A DNA stretch of 64,000 nt from Granulosicoccus sp. GTDB taxonomy: Bacteria > Pseudomonadota > Gammaproteobacteria > Granulosicoccales > Granulosicoccaceae. Location: assembly GCA_023301795.1 (NCBI GenBank), contig JALZVU010000004.1, positions 1 through 64,000 on the forward strand, read 5' to 3'. Position numbers and translations under genes: made by a program. This document shows positions 9,702-18,321 of this stretch, one piece after another. The notes under the pieces were generated by a model. The model saw only the letters and a program-made list of their open reading frames with translations, did no database searches and was not told the DNA's origin. The first letter of the stretch is position 1. Each line of letters begins with the position of its first letter.

Positions 9702-12044
9702 ATGCCTAGTGGAAACTCGCCAGATACAAAATTACCAGCGCTTGACGAGCCTGCTGCTGGCAAACTGACCATTCAGTACTCGCCAACTGCCGATACACAG
9801 ATTATCGAGAACCCTCCTCGATTCACGTGGTTGCCAACCATTGATGACGAGGCACTGTTTGTGCTGCGTATCGGCAACGATACGACCTACAGTGACGCCA
9901 ACACTCAGACGTTCGAAGGCATTGCATTAAATTTTTTCACGCCTCACACAGTGTTGGCACCGGGCGACTATGTGTGGTCATACGCCGTCTGGTCACAGGA
10001 GCATCAAAAGCCTGATAGCGGTTGGAGCACTGATCGTCGCTTTACGATCACAGCTGATCTTCCAGAGACACCGCTACCCTCGCGCGCACGCCGGTTTGAG
10101 CAGTCGAATAAGGATCATCCGCGTCTATGGATGAATAAGGAAAAGATCGCAGCGTTTAAAACCAGCTTGGCAGAAGATCCTACTCACTGCACCTGGGATG
10201 TGTTCTTTGAGCAATCCGCTCGTCCGTGGATGGAACGCGAGATCATGCAAGAGCCGGCAGGCTACCCCGACCACAAACGTGTGGCCGCTGTCTGGCGTCA
10301 AACCTATATTGATTGTCAGGAACTGATATACGCCATTCGACATATGGCCGTGGCTGGCACCATAAACGAAGATAAAGAAATGCTCGAGCAGGCCAAGTTG
10401 TGGCTTCTGGAAGCCGCCAGCTGGAATCCAGCAGGCACCACATCACGTGGCTATACCGATGAGTGGGCATTTCGCGTAAACGGTGCACTGGCGTGGGGTT
10501 ACGACTGGCTATACGATGAGCTAACAGAGGCGGAACGCGTTGTGGTGCGCGAAGCACTGCTACTGCGCACACGTGAGACAGCTGAGCACATCATCAAGCA
10601 CGCCAATATCCAATTGTTCCCTTTTGACAGCCACGCAGTTCGTGCTGTATCAGCTGTGTTGATTCCTGCTGCTATTGCATTGTTGGACGACGAGCCAGAA
10701 GCGCAAAGTTGGCTGAACTATGGCATTGAATTTCTGAACACTGTGTACTCGCCATGGGGGGATGCACAAGGTGGCTGGGCTGAGGGACCTCACTACTGGA
10801 TGACAGGTATGGCGTATCTGATTGATGCTGCCAACCTGCTGAAGGGCTATACCAACATTGATCTGTACCAACGGCCTTTCTTTCAGGCTACAGGTGATTT
10901 CCCGCTGTTTACCAAATCACCTGACACACGCCGTGCAACTTTTGGCGACGACAGCACGATGGGAGATCTACCCTCACTGAAAATTGGCTATAACTTGCGC
11001 CAGTTTGCAGGTGTTACCGGTAATGGGGCCTACCAGTGGTACTACGATGAAATCAAGCGCAACGATCCCGGCACACAGAAGGCGTTTTATAACTACGGGT
11101 GGTGGGATCTGAACTTTGATGAGCTAGCGTATCGCACTGACTTTCCGATTGTTGAGGCACAACCACCCGCCCCTGACGACACGCTACGTTGGTTTAAAGA
11201 CATCGGCTGGGCTGCGATACAAGTGAACATGGCAGAGCCTGACAAGCACATTCAGTTTGTCATGAAGTCATCACGATACGGATCAATCAGTCATAGTCAT
11301 GGCGATCAGAACGCTTTTTGTCTGGCAGGGTTTGGTGAAGATCTTGCCATTCAATCAGGCCACTATGTAGCGTTCAACAGCTCCATGCATCAAAAATGGC
11401 GCCGTCAGACTCGCTCCAAGAATGCCATTCTCATTGATGGCAAAGGCCAGTATGCGGGCAAGGACAAGTCACTGGCCATGCGCTCATCCGGCCAGTTGCT
11501 GTGTGCAGAGCAGCGTGATGATCACGTCTATATACAAGGTGATGCAACAGCGGCCTATCAGTCATTATCACCTGAGATCACCCAAGTATTGCGCGATGTC
11601 TATTTCGTGAACAACAGCTATTTTGTCATTGTGGATGCCATTGACGCCTCTCAAGCCGTATCGGTTGACTGGCTGATGCATACCAATTCACCGATGCATC
11701 TGGGTAGCAAGACATTTCGCTATACCGGTGAGAAGGCTGGTTTTTACGGACAGATTTTATGGTCAGAATCAGGCGCACCAGAGCTTAGCCAAGTCACCGG
11801 CTTTCCTGATGTCGACCCTGTTGACTTCGAAGGCTTGCCCGTAAGCACGTGTATGACGGCTCGATTCCCCAAGGCTGTACGTCATCGTATTGCCACATTG
11901 ATCGTCCCCTATTCCCTGGAAAAGCCGCAAAGGATATTCAGCTTTCTCGACGATCAGGGCTACGATTGCGAGTTGTATTTTACTGACTCTGAGGACAGCA
12001 GCTTCAGAGTGGTTGTTCCCAAGACATTTGATGTCGGCACTTAG
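9702..12044 (+). CDS. Exolytic oligoalginate lyase, PL15 type (DUF4962 plus heparinase II/III-like)
   Basis: The 780-residue protein has an N-terminal beta domain (about 20-120), an alpha/alpha toroid (about 135-420) and a C-terminal heparinase II/III-like beta domain (from about 490). Counting from ATG 9702, R199, H311 (in FDSHAV) and Y365 (in EGPHYW) fall at the very numbers recalled for the substrate-binding and catalytic residues of Agrobacterium Atu3025, an exotype PL15 alginate lyase of 776 residues. That supports this start over TTG 9696. There is no signal peptide, so it should act in the cytoplasm on imported oligosaccharides, releasing unsaturated monouronate that opens to 4-deoxy-5-keto-uronate. 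Other polyuronates are possible substrates. Confidence 0.85.
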   Translation: MPSGNSPDTKLPALDEPAAGKLTIQYSPTADTQIIENPPRFTWLPTIDDEALFVLRIGNDTTYSDANTQTFEGIALNFFTPHTVLAPGDYVWSYAVWSQEHQKPDSGWSTDRRFTITADLPETPLPSRARRFEQSNKDHPRLWMNKEKIAAFKTSLAEDPTHCTWDVFFEQSARPWMEREIMQEPAGYPDHKRVAAVWRQTYIDCQELIYAIRHMAVAGTINEDKEMLEQAKLWLLEAASWNPAGTTSRGYTDEWAFRVNGALAWGYDWLYDELTEAERVVVREALLLRTRETAEHIIKHANIQLFPFDSHAVRAVSAVLIPAAIALLDDEPEAQSWLNYGIEFLNTVYSPWGDAQGGWAEGPHYWMTGMAYLIDAANLLKGYTNIDLYQRPFFQATGDFPLFTKSPDTRRATFGDDSTMGDLPSLKIGYNLRQFAGVTGNGAYQWYYDEIKRNDPGTQKAFYNYGWWDLNFDELAYRTDFPIVEAQPPAPDDTLRWFKDIGWAAIQVNMAEPDKHIQFVMKSSRYGSISHSHGDQNAFCLAGFGEDLAIQSGHYVAFNSSMHQKWRRQTRSKNAILIDGKGQYAGKDKSLAMRSSGQLLCAEQRDDHVYIQGDATAAYQSLSPEITQVLRDVYFVNNSYFVIVDAIDASQAVSVDWLMHTNSPMHLGSKTFRYTGEKAGFYGQILWSESGAPELSQVTGFPDVDPVDFEGLPVSTCMTARFPKAVRHRIATLIVPYSLEKPQRIFSFLDDQGYDCELYFTDSEDSSFRVVVPKTFDVGT

Positions 12045-12126
12045 TGTTCAATGACTCCGGTGTCTTGACGAACCGCGTGTACTTAGCACTTCCACCTATG
12101 TTTTTAACCTACTACAAGGACCCCTC

Positions 12127-12870
12127 ATGAGTTTGACCGGAATGAGCGCAATTATCACAGGTGCAGGACGCGACATTGGTCGCGCCTGTGCTATCCGCCT
12201 AGCCGAAGAAGGCGCTAACGTGGCACTCAGCTACCACTCGAGCAGCGAAGGTGCTGAGAGTGCAGTCGCGGAAATTGTAAACAATGGCGGCAAGGCGATT
12301 GCTGTAAAAGCGGACTTGAATCTGCAAAGCGATGTTGATTCGTTAGTGGCAAAGACGGTAGAGGCATTTGGCAGTGTTGAAATTCTGGTCAACAACACTG
12401 GCGGAATCGTTGCTCGTAAAACCATCAAGGAAATGTCATTGGAGCACTGGAATACAGTGATGACATTGAACACTACCAGTACATTTATGATGATTAAAGC
12501 TTGCCTGCCACACATGAAAGCAGGATCGATTATCAATCTAGCCTCTCAGGCAGGTCGTGATGGTGGCGGACCGGGTTCGATTGCTTATGCCGCTTCCAAA
12601 GGCGCGGTCATGACCATGACTCGCGGGCTGGCCAAGGAGCTGGGTCCAGATATCCGTGCCAATGCCATCTGCCCAGGTATGATTGATACCGATTTTCATA
12701 ACGTGTTTACCAAACCAGAAGTTCGCACGCACGTGGCCAATGTGTCCCCTGCAAAGCGTGAAGGCGAGCCGGTTGATATCGCTAACCTGGTGTGCTTTCT
12801 AGCAGGCTCGCAGTCAGCATTTATTACTGGCGCAAACCTCGACATCAATGGCGGAATGTTGTTTAGTTAA
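12127..12870 (+). CDS. SDR-family oxidoreductase, candidate DEH (unsaturated uronate) reductase
   Basis: The 247-residue classical short-chain dehydrogenase has the Rossmann motif TGAGRDIG at residues 11-18 (Asp replaces the usual middle Gly), NNTG at 89-92 and the catalytic S140, Y154, K158. It follows the lyase by 82 bases on the same strand. In Sphingomonas A1 the alginate monomer DEH is reduced to 2-keto-3-deoxygluconate by an SDR of similar size, so that role fits. Sequence alone cannot separate it from 3-oxoacyl-ACP reductases or KduD-type enzymes. AGGA precedes the ATG. Confidence 0.75.
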   Translation: MSLTGMSAIITGAGRDIGRACAIRLAEEGANVALSYHSSSEGAESAVAEIVNNGGKAIAVKADLNLQSDVDSLVAKTVEAFGSVEILVNNTGGIVARKTIKEMSLEHWNTVMTLNTTSTFMMIKACLPHMKAGSIINLASQAGRDGGGPGSIAYAASKGAVMTMTRGLAKELGPDIRANAICPGMIDTDFHNVFTKPEVRTHVANVSPAKREGEPVDIANLVCFLAGSQSAFITGANLDINGGMLFS

Positions 12871-12924
12871 CCCTAGGGTTAAGCTCGCTGTTGTGTCGGC
12901 TATGTTATCGACATAACAGTGAGC
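12867..12924. terminator. Bidirectional terminator region between SDR and ABC exporter genes
   Basis: Two structures lie back to back in the convergent gap. The first is a 16-bp perfect palindrome TTAACCCTAGGGTTAA (12867-12882) that contains the SDR stop codon. The second is a 16-bp stem (12883-12898 with 12909-12924) with two G-U pairs and a 10-base loop. The position between convergent genes suggests it ends both transcripts; there is no clear T-run. Confidence 0.65.
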
Positions 12925-12955
12925 ATCTACCCCAGATAGACAACAAAGAACACCT

Positions 12956-14794
12956 TCAAGTGGCGCTTGCGTCAATAAACCCACCGGATTGATGCTGCCA
13001 TAACGAGGCATAGAGCCCGTGTTGTTCTATGAGCACCGCGTGTGGGCCCTGCTCCACAATGCGCCCCTTATCCAGGACTATGATGCGGTCCATCTGCGCA
13101 ATTGTCGATAAACGATGCGCAATGGCAAGCACCGTCTTGCCTTGCATCATCCCGTACAGTGTTTTCTGGATCTGCGCCTCCACTTCACTGTCCAGCGCAC
13201 TGGTTGCCTCATCTAGAATCAACACCGGCGCATCCTTGAGTATGACTCTGGCCAAGGCAATTCGCTGGCGCTGGCCACCGGATAACTTAACCCCGCGTTC
13301 CCCTACCTGAGCATCGTAACCGCGCCCTCCAAAGGAGTCACTAAGATCAGCGATAAATTCGTCAGCCTCAGCTTGAACGGCTGCGCGTATCACCTCATCA
13401 TCAGTAGCATCCGGCCTGCCATACAGCAGGTTCTCTTTGATAGTACGGTGAAGTAAGGAATTCTCCTGTTGCACCATGCCAATCTGTGCTCGCAAACTGG
13501 CCTGGGTTATCGTTTTAATATCAACACCGTCGAAAAGTATCTTGCCTTGCTCCGGGTCATATAACCGCAGTAGCGCTTTTACCAGAGTTGATTTACCCGA
13601 CCCTGATCGACCCACAAGGCCAACCTTCTCACCCGCGCCAATCGTGAAAGAGACATCATCAATGCCACCTGCGCTACGACCATAATGATGACTCAATGAT
13701 TCAACGCGGATCACCCCGGAATGCAAGCTTAAATTACCGGCATCTGTTTTATCCAAAAGCCCGATAGGCTGTGCCACCGAATCCATGCCTTCCGAAATGA
13801 CGCCCAGATTTCTGAAGAACGCTGTCAGAGAACCCATAATCCAACCCGACATGGAATTAATACGCAATGCCAGTGCACCTGCTGTGGCCACCACACCTAC
13901 GGTGGCGGAGCCATCAGTCCACATCATCAGTGCCCAGCCCACCACACTGACAATAAGCACACCATTAAGGACGACCAGGCCGGCGTCAATGGTGGTGAAT
14001 ATCCGTGTCTCTGCAGCGTACGTTTGTCGGTGTTTTTCGAGTATGTCGTAGGCGTATTCACTTTCCCTGGCTGAGTGAGAAAATAGCTTCACAGACTGAA
14101 TGTTGGAAAAGCTATCCACCACAAAACCCAATGTACGACTTCTGGCTGCAGAGCTTGCTCGCGATGCGGGCCGGATGCGCTTTAATGACCACCGTAGCAA
14201 TATCGAGTACAAAACAAGCCAGATAGACAACGGTACAAGTAATCTGGGATCCGCGGCAGCCAGCAAGATACTGGCACCGATCATATAGGCCACAGTAAAG
14301 CTCATTGCATCCATAACCTGAAACATGAGATCACCGCACGCAGCGGGCATCTGGCAAACCCGATTGCCGATTCGGCCGGCAAAATCATTTTCAAACCAGC
14401 CCACGGGCTGATCAAGCACATGTTTGTAGGAACGCCATCGCCCCAGTGCCGCCATATTCGGCTGGATTGCGTTTTTAATCAGCGCTGTATTGACGATTTG
14501 CACCACTGGGCGAATGACAAGTACAAAGACCAGCACTACCATTATCTCCGTCCCATTGGCTTGCCAGAATTGTTGTGGCGAGGATGCGTTAAGCAAATCG
14601 ATCAAGCGCCCAAGGTAGTAGATCAGCCCGACTTCAGCTGCTGCTACAAAGAACGAGGTAACAATATTGAGATAGATGACACGTCGAAACGGGGACAGAA
14701 ACGACATCATGAAAGGCCAGACTTGGCGAGATGGCTTTTCACCAATTTGCCCATCGCTATAGGGATCTACCAGATTTTCAAAGTACTTAAGCAT
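12956..14794 (-). CDS. ABC exporter, fused membrane and ATPase domains (MsbA/multidrug type)
   Basis: The 612-residue half-transporter has an N-terminal six-helix exporter domain (about 30-330) and a C-terminal ATPase with Walker A GLVGRSGSGKST, signature [13 protein letters not shown], and Walker B VLILDEATSALD. I chose ATG 14794 (MLKYFENLV) over TTG 14830 because AGGG sits about 10 bases upstream. It should work as a homodimer in the inner membrane, but the substrate cannot be read from the sequence. It points against the surrounding uronate genes and is separated by terminator-like hairpins, so it may be unrelated to them. Confidence 0.9.
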   Translation of the reverse strand: MLKYFENLVDPYSDGQIGEKPSRQVWPFMMSFLSPFRRVIYLNIVTSFFVAAAEVGLIYYLGRLIDLLNASSPQQFWQANGTEIMVVLVFVLVIRPVVQIVNTALIKNAIQPNMAALGRWRSYKHVLDQPVGWFENDFAGRIGNRVCQMPAACGDLMFQVMDAMSFTVAYMIGASILLAAADPRLLVPLSIWLVLYSILLRWSLKRIRPASRASSAARSRTLGFVVDSFSNIQSVKLFSHSARESEYAYDILEKHRQTYAAETRIFTTIDAGLVVLNGVLIVSVVGWALMMWTDGSATVGVVATAGALALRINSMSGWIMGSLTAFFRNLGVISEGMDSVAQPIGLLDKTDAGNLSLHSGVIRVESLSHHYGRSAGGIDDVSFTIGAGEKVGLVGRSGSGKSTLVKALLRLYDPEQGKILFDGVDIKTITQASLRAQIGMVQQENSLLHRTIKENLLYGRPDATDDEVIRAAVQAEADEFIADLSDSFGGRGYDAQVGERGVKLSGGQRQRIALARVILKDAPVLILDEATSALDSEVEAQIQKTLYGMMQGKTVLAIAHRLSTIAQMDRIIVLDKGRIVEQGPHAVLIEQHGLYASLWQHQSGGFIDASAT

Positions 14795-15115
14795 TCGGAA
14801 CACCCTGACAACACGAAATCTAGATGACAACGCCTTTGATGCGCTGCGGTAATTTTCATATTTCTATGACCCTCACAGAACTGATAGGTCAGCACAACAC
14901 TGCTGCCGTAAACGACTGCAAACCCCGCCATAACGCCGTTTGCAGAGCTGACCGCAAACGACTTTGTGACCTGGTTATATACTCTTCGCTGAAACCTAGA
15001 ATTTCAGGAACTCAGCGAGCTTTGACATTTTAAGCCTACTAGTATACAAGATAGGCGGGGTAGTATTCGTTACCACCCTTAACAACACCGATCATCCTTT
15101 GGAGGAACACCACAC
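14795..15115. other. Divergent intergenic region between ABC exporter and dctP
   Basis: This 321-bp gap has no convincing gene. It holds an 8-bp inverted repeat CTGCAAAC (14916-14923) with GTTTGCAG (14938-14945), repeats of the word AAACGAC at 14910, 14956 and nearby, and the dctP promoter and operator at 15022-15048. The exporter promoter must also be here but is not obvious. Confidence 0.6.
15022..15048 (+). promoter_or_regulatory. Putative dctP promoter with overlapping TACTAGTATAC operator
   Basis: TTGACA (15022-15027) and TATACA (15043-15048) are 15 bases apart, with TACTAGTATAC at 15037-15047 overlapping the downstream element. This repeats the arrangement at 4795-4821 before the ABC importer operon, including the spacing. 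A shared GntR-type repressor is the simplest reading. Confidence 0.55.
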
Positions 15116-16114
15116 ATGTTCAAACAGATTAAAAAGATCTCAAGTATTGCGATCGTTGCAAGTGCAATTACAGCACTCGCTGCACCTGCTAGCGCTGCCG
15201 ACGTCACGATGCGTGGTGCCAGCCTGTTCGATAACGATCACGCATACAGCAAGACCCTGATTAAGTTCAGCGAGCTGGTCAATGAATACTACGACGGCGA
15301 TGACGTCACTTTTGACTTACGCGGCAACAGTGAATTAGGCATAGAGCCTGACTACGTCAATTTCCTAACTCAAGGCGTTGCCATCGACTACGCCATCATT
15401 GCACCATCAAACCTGGCTCGCTTTGCAGACGCACTGCCACTTATGGACATGCCTTTTGTATTCCGCGATCTTGAGCATTGGAACGCGGTACTTACAAGTG
15501 ATGTTCTGGCTCCACTTGAAGACGTTCTTTTAGAAAAAGCTGACCTGCGAATCATCGGCTATGCTGGCGGTGGCACACGTAATTTGATTTCCAACAAGGT
15601 TATCTCAAACCTTGAGGAACTTGAAGGCCACAAAATGCGCGTTATGGGTGCACCCATTCAGGCTCAGGTGTTTGAAGCGGCAACTGCTGCACCTTCAGCA
15701 ATAGCTTATTCAGAAGTTTACAACGCTATTCAGACTGGCGTCATTGATGGTCTTGAAAACGAAGCAGCAAGTCTACTGCAATACAAGTTTTTCGAAGTGG
15801 CTCCTAATGTTACGTTGACGCAGCATTCAATTACTGTCCGCCCAATCGTTTTCAGCAACAAGAGCTTTGCCAAACTGCCAGAAGATCTACAAGCGGCTGT
15901 CCTTAAGGCAGGTAAAGAGGCAGGTGACTACGGTCGGGAAATTGAATCACGCGAAGATGGCGAGAAGCTAAAGCAAATGGCTGATGCTGATCAGATTCAG
16001 GTTTCTGATTTTGCCGATCGTCAGGTATTGCTGGACCTTGTAGTCCCTGTTCAGGATGCATATGCAGCCGAGCTGGGCGCAGAGGAACTGCTAGCCGCTA
16101 TTCGCGCCAAGTAA
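15116..16114 (+). CDS. dctP: TRAP transporter substrate-binding protein, DctP family
   Basis: The 332-residue periplasmic protein has a signal peptide at 1-27 (cleavage after ASA). R155 in GGGTRNL is at the position of the family arginine that grips the substrate carboxylate, so the ligand should be an organic or sugar acid. GGAGGA lies just upstream of the ATG. It leads a dctP-dctQ-dctM set; a hairpin and a 387-bp gap separate it from dctQ, a common way to make more binding protein than permease. The shared operator with the alginate importer hints at a uronate or keto-deoxy acid as ligand; this is inference. Confidence 0.9.
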   Translation: MFKQIKKISSIAIVASAITALAAPASAADVTMRGASLFDNDHAYSKTLIKFSELVNEYYDGDDVTFDLRGNSELGIEPDYVNFLTQGVAIDYAIIAPSNLARFADALPLMDMPFVFRDLEHWNAVLTSDVLAPLEDVLLEKADLRIIGYAGGGTRNLISNKVISNLEELEGHKMRVMGAPIQAQVFEAATAAPSAIAYSEVYNAIQTGVIDGLENEAASLLQYKFFEVAPNVTLTQHSITVRPIVFSNKSFAKLPEDLQAAVLKAGKEAGDYGREIESREDGEKLKQMADADQIQVSDFADRQVLLDLVVPVQDAYAAELGAEELLAAIRAK

Positions 16115-16153
16115 GTCGTCGATAAAAGCTCTGTTATTAAACAGTAGTTCACG

Positions 16154-16192
16154 CGGCCCGAATGAGATACAGTCTGTATGTCTTTCGGGCCG
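16154..16192 (+). terminator. Two-step hairpin between dctP and dctQ
   Basis: An outer 9-bp stem (CGGCCCGAA with TTCGGGCCG) encloses an inner 6-bp stem (ATACAG with CTGTAT), 40 bases after the dctP stop. Only TCTTCT follows, so it probably acts as a partial terminator or an mRNA 3' stabiliser for dctP. Confidence 0.6.
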
Positions 16193-16200
16193 TCTTCTGC

Positions 16201-16290
16201 TGGGCTGCATTCAGTTGGGCTGCATTCAGCCGGGCTGCGATCAGCTAGGCTGTGACAATCCAAACTGCAATCAAGTCGACTGCAATTAGC
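16201..16290. repeat. Six degenerate 15-bp tandem repeats
   Basis: Six consecutive 15-base units start at 16201, 16216, 16231, 16246, 16261 and 16276. Units 1 and 2 differ by one base (TGGGCTGCATTCAGT and TGGGCTGCATTCAGC); units 3 to 6 drift progressively while keeping CTG near position 5-7. It is non-coding in the annotated frames, between the dctP hairpin and dctQ. In one forward frame it would read as Cys-containing pentapeptides, but no start signal supports a gene. The remaining bases to 16501 show nothing else. Confidence 0.8.
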
Positions 16291-16501
16291 GCAGGAGCAG
16301 CTTAGCGGCCTTTAGATTGACTGCTTACTCTTCGTGCTTCATCCGCCTTTCACAGAAACATCCTTCAGGCAGGATGCCTTTGTGCGTCTCAAAAGCGAAC
16401 CAAGTTAAGTCCGTTACTCGTTCCACTCAGCGACAGGCTCGACTCAACAAGCAAACGTTTTCCATGAAATATTTTCGAAAACCAAACCAGGACTTCTCGC
16501 C

Positions 16502-16996
16502 ATGCTAGAGAAAACCCTTGAGGGATTTTGTCAATTGCTACGCTTTATGGTGGGGCTACTTATAGCAGCGTTGATTGTTCCCGTCTTCATGCAGGTTCTG
16601 GCTCGCTACACTGGAATTATTCCTACCTACCTGTGGACTGAAGAGCTTGCCAAGTTTATTTTCATCTGGGTGGTGATGCTGGGTTCGATGGTCGCTGTCT
16701 GGGAAGGCACACACTTCGACGTTCATGTAATGCCAAATGCCAAATCACCTCTGGGCAAATTAATACAACAAGGTTTCGTGCTGGTGATGGTTATTCTCTT
16801 TGGTTTGCTGTTCGCCCGGTTTGGTTTTGACTATGCCAAGTTTGGCTCTATCCAGACCTCAGTGATGATGCGCATCAACTTGTTGTGGATTTACATTACG
16901 GTTCCAATAGCAGGATTTGTCTGGGCAATATTTGCCTTTTTTCGCCTTTGGCAATTAGTCCAGCAATTTCGCCAACGCAATCAGGTGGCTTCATGA
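16502..16996 (+). CDS. dctQ: TRAP transporter small permease, DctQ family
   Basis: The 164-residue inner-membrane protein has four hydrophobic segments. WTEELAKFIFIWVVMLGS, after the first pair of segments, is the typical DctQ motif. AGGA precedes the ATG. Its stop overlaps the dctM start in an ATGA arrangement, so the two subunits are translationally coupled. With DctM it forms the Na+-driven membrane unit for the DctP ligand. Confidence 0.92.
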   Translation: MLEKTLEGFCQLLRFMVGLLIAALIVPVFMQVLARYTGIIPTYLWTEELAKFIFIWVVMLGSMVAVWEGTHFDVHVMPNAKSPLGKLIQQGFVLVMVILFGLLFARFGFDYAKFGSIQTSVMMRINLLWIYITVPIAGFVWAIFAFFRLWQLVQQFRQRNQVAS

Positions 16997-18303
16997 TTCT
17001 CACTGCCGGTGTTGCTTGCCTGATCATGGTAGGTGGTTTTATTACGTTGGTATTGCTGCGGGTACCCGTCGCGTTTGCACTCGGGATAGCCACAATCCCG
17101 GTAGTTGCACTTGATTTGCGACTAACGCCTTTTCTCATTCTGGATCGCATGTTCCAGTCCTACAATTCTTTCATCTTACTGGCTGTGCCGTTTTTCCTGT
17201 TGGCAGCTAATCTGATGAATGCTGGCCGCATGACCGACAAACTTATCGAGTTTGCACGCGTATTGACTGGCTGGATGCCAGGGGGGCTTGGTCAGGTCAA
17301 CGTTGCGGTCTCTATGTTGTTCGCCGGTATTTCTGGCTCTTCGACGGCTGATGCCGCCGGATGCGGAAAAATCCTGATTCCCGCCATGGTCGCCAAAGGC
17401 TATGAGCCACGCTTTGCAGTGGCGATCACAGCCTGCTCCTCAGTCATGGGCGTCATTATTCCTCCCAGTATTCTGATGGTGGTGTGGGGCGGCGTTATGT
17501 CGATCTCGGTAGGCGCGCTGTTTCTTGCTGGCGCAATTCCTGGACTAATGATAGCGGCTGCGTTGATGGGCACGGTTTACGCCTACGCTAAAGTGTACGA
17601 CTACCCGACCGCCGGAAAACCCTCATTTGTTGAATTCATTAGTGCGTTCAAAGGTGCAGGCCTTGCCTTGCTAACGCCGGTATTTGTCATTGGCGGTATT
17701 GTGGGCGGTGTTGTTACACCCACAGAGTCTGCCATCATTGCTGCATTCTATTCTTTCATTCTGGGCTACTTCGTTTATCGCACCATTTCAATGCGAGATG
17801 TCGTCAGTATCCTCTACGACACAGGGCGCTTTTCATCCATCTCTTTGTTTGCCATTGGCACAGCCTCCGCTTTTGGCTGGATGTTGTCGTTCTACGACGT
17901 CCCACGCTTAATCGTCGGTGCGCTCACAGCTCTTAACTTCGGCACCTTTGGCACATCATTGATCATTGCCGCGCTGTTTCTTCTGTTTGGCCTGTTCATC
18001 GATGCCATCCCTGCCATTATCATCCTCGGCACGGTGCTACTGCCAGTGGCCCAGGCTGCAGAAATCCATCCGGTGGCCTTTGCCATTATCGGTATCATTT
18101 CACTCGCATTCGGTCTGGTAACACCGCCCTATGGGCTCTGCCTACTCATATCGGCCTCCATCGCCGGGCTCAATGTTGTGCAAGTACTACGTGATGTTGT
18201 CATCGTACTTATTCCCATGTTGTTGATCTTATTGCTTATCATAGTGTTCCCTGAAATCGCTTTGTGGCTACCAAAATTGTTAATGCCAGCCACGTTTCAA
18301 TAG
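16993..18303 (+). CDS. dctM: TRAP transporter large permease, DctM family
   Basis: The 436-residue protein has about 12 hydrophobic segments and the DctM landmarks GISGSSTADAAGCGKILIPAM in the middle and PPSILMVVWG. ATG 16993 overlaps the dctQ stop by 4 bases; the longer frame from 16885 lies inside dctQ and is rejected. It forms the substrate translocation path of the TRAP system. Confidence 0.93.
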   Translation: MILTAGVACLIMVGGFITLVLLRVPVAFALGIATIPVVALDLRLTPFLILDRMFQSYNSFILLAVPFFLLAANLMNAGRMTDKLIEFARVLTGWMPGGLGQVNVAVSMLFAGISGSSTADAAGCGKILIPAMVAKGYEPRFAVAITACSSVMGVIIPPSILMVVWGGVMSISVGALFLAGAIPGLMIAAALMGTVYAYAKVYDYPTAGKPSFVEFISAFKGAGLALLTPVFVIGGIVGGVVTPTESAIIAAFYSFILGYFVYRTISMRDVVSILYDTGRFSSISLFAIGTASAFGWMLSFYDVPRLIVGALTALNFGTFGTSLIIAALFLLFGLFIDAIPAIIILGTVLLPVAQAAEIHPVAFAIIGIISLAFGLVTPPYGLCLLISASIAGLNVVQVLRDVVIVLIPMLLILLLIIVFPEIALWLPKLLMPATFQ

Positions 18304-18321
18304 GACAACGACACACTGATT

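Noticed and set aside
9473..9772. 99-codon minus-strand frame and two plus-strand frames before the lyase
   Set aside because: They overlap each other and the lyase N-terminus; no ribosome-binding site or recognisable sequence.
14420..14827. 135-codon frame antisense to the ABC exporter
   Set aside because: It lies within a well-supported exporter gene, with no motif.
16051..16263. 70-codon minus-strand frame over the tandem repeats
   Set aside because: Made mainly of the 15-bp repeat and the antisense of dctP; no start signals.
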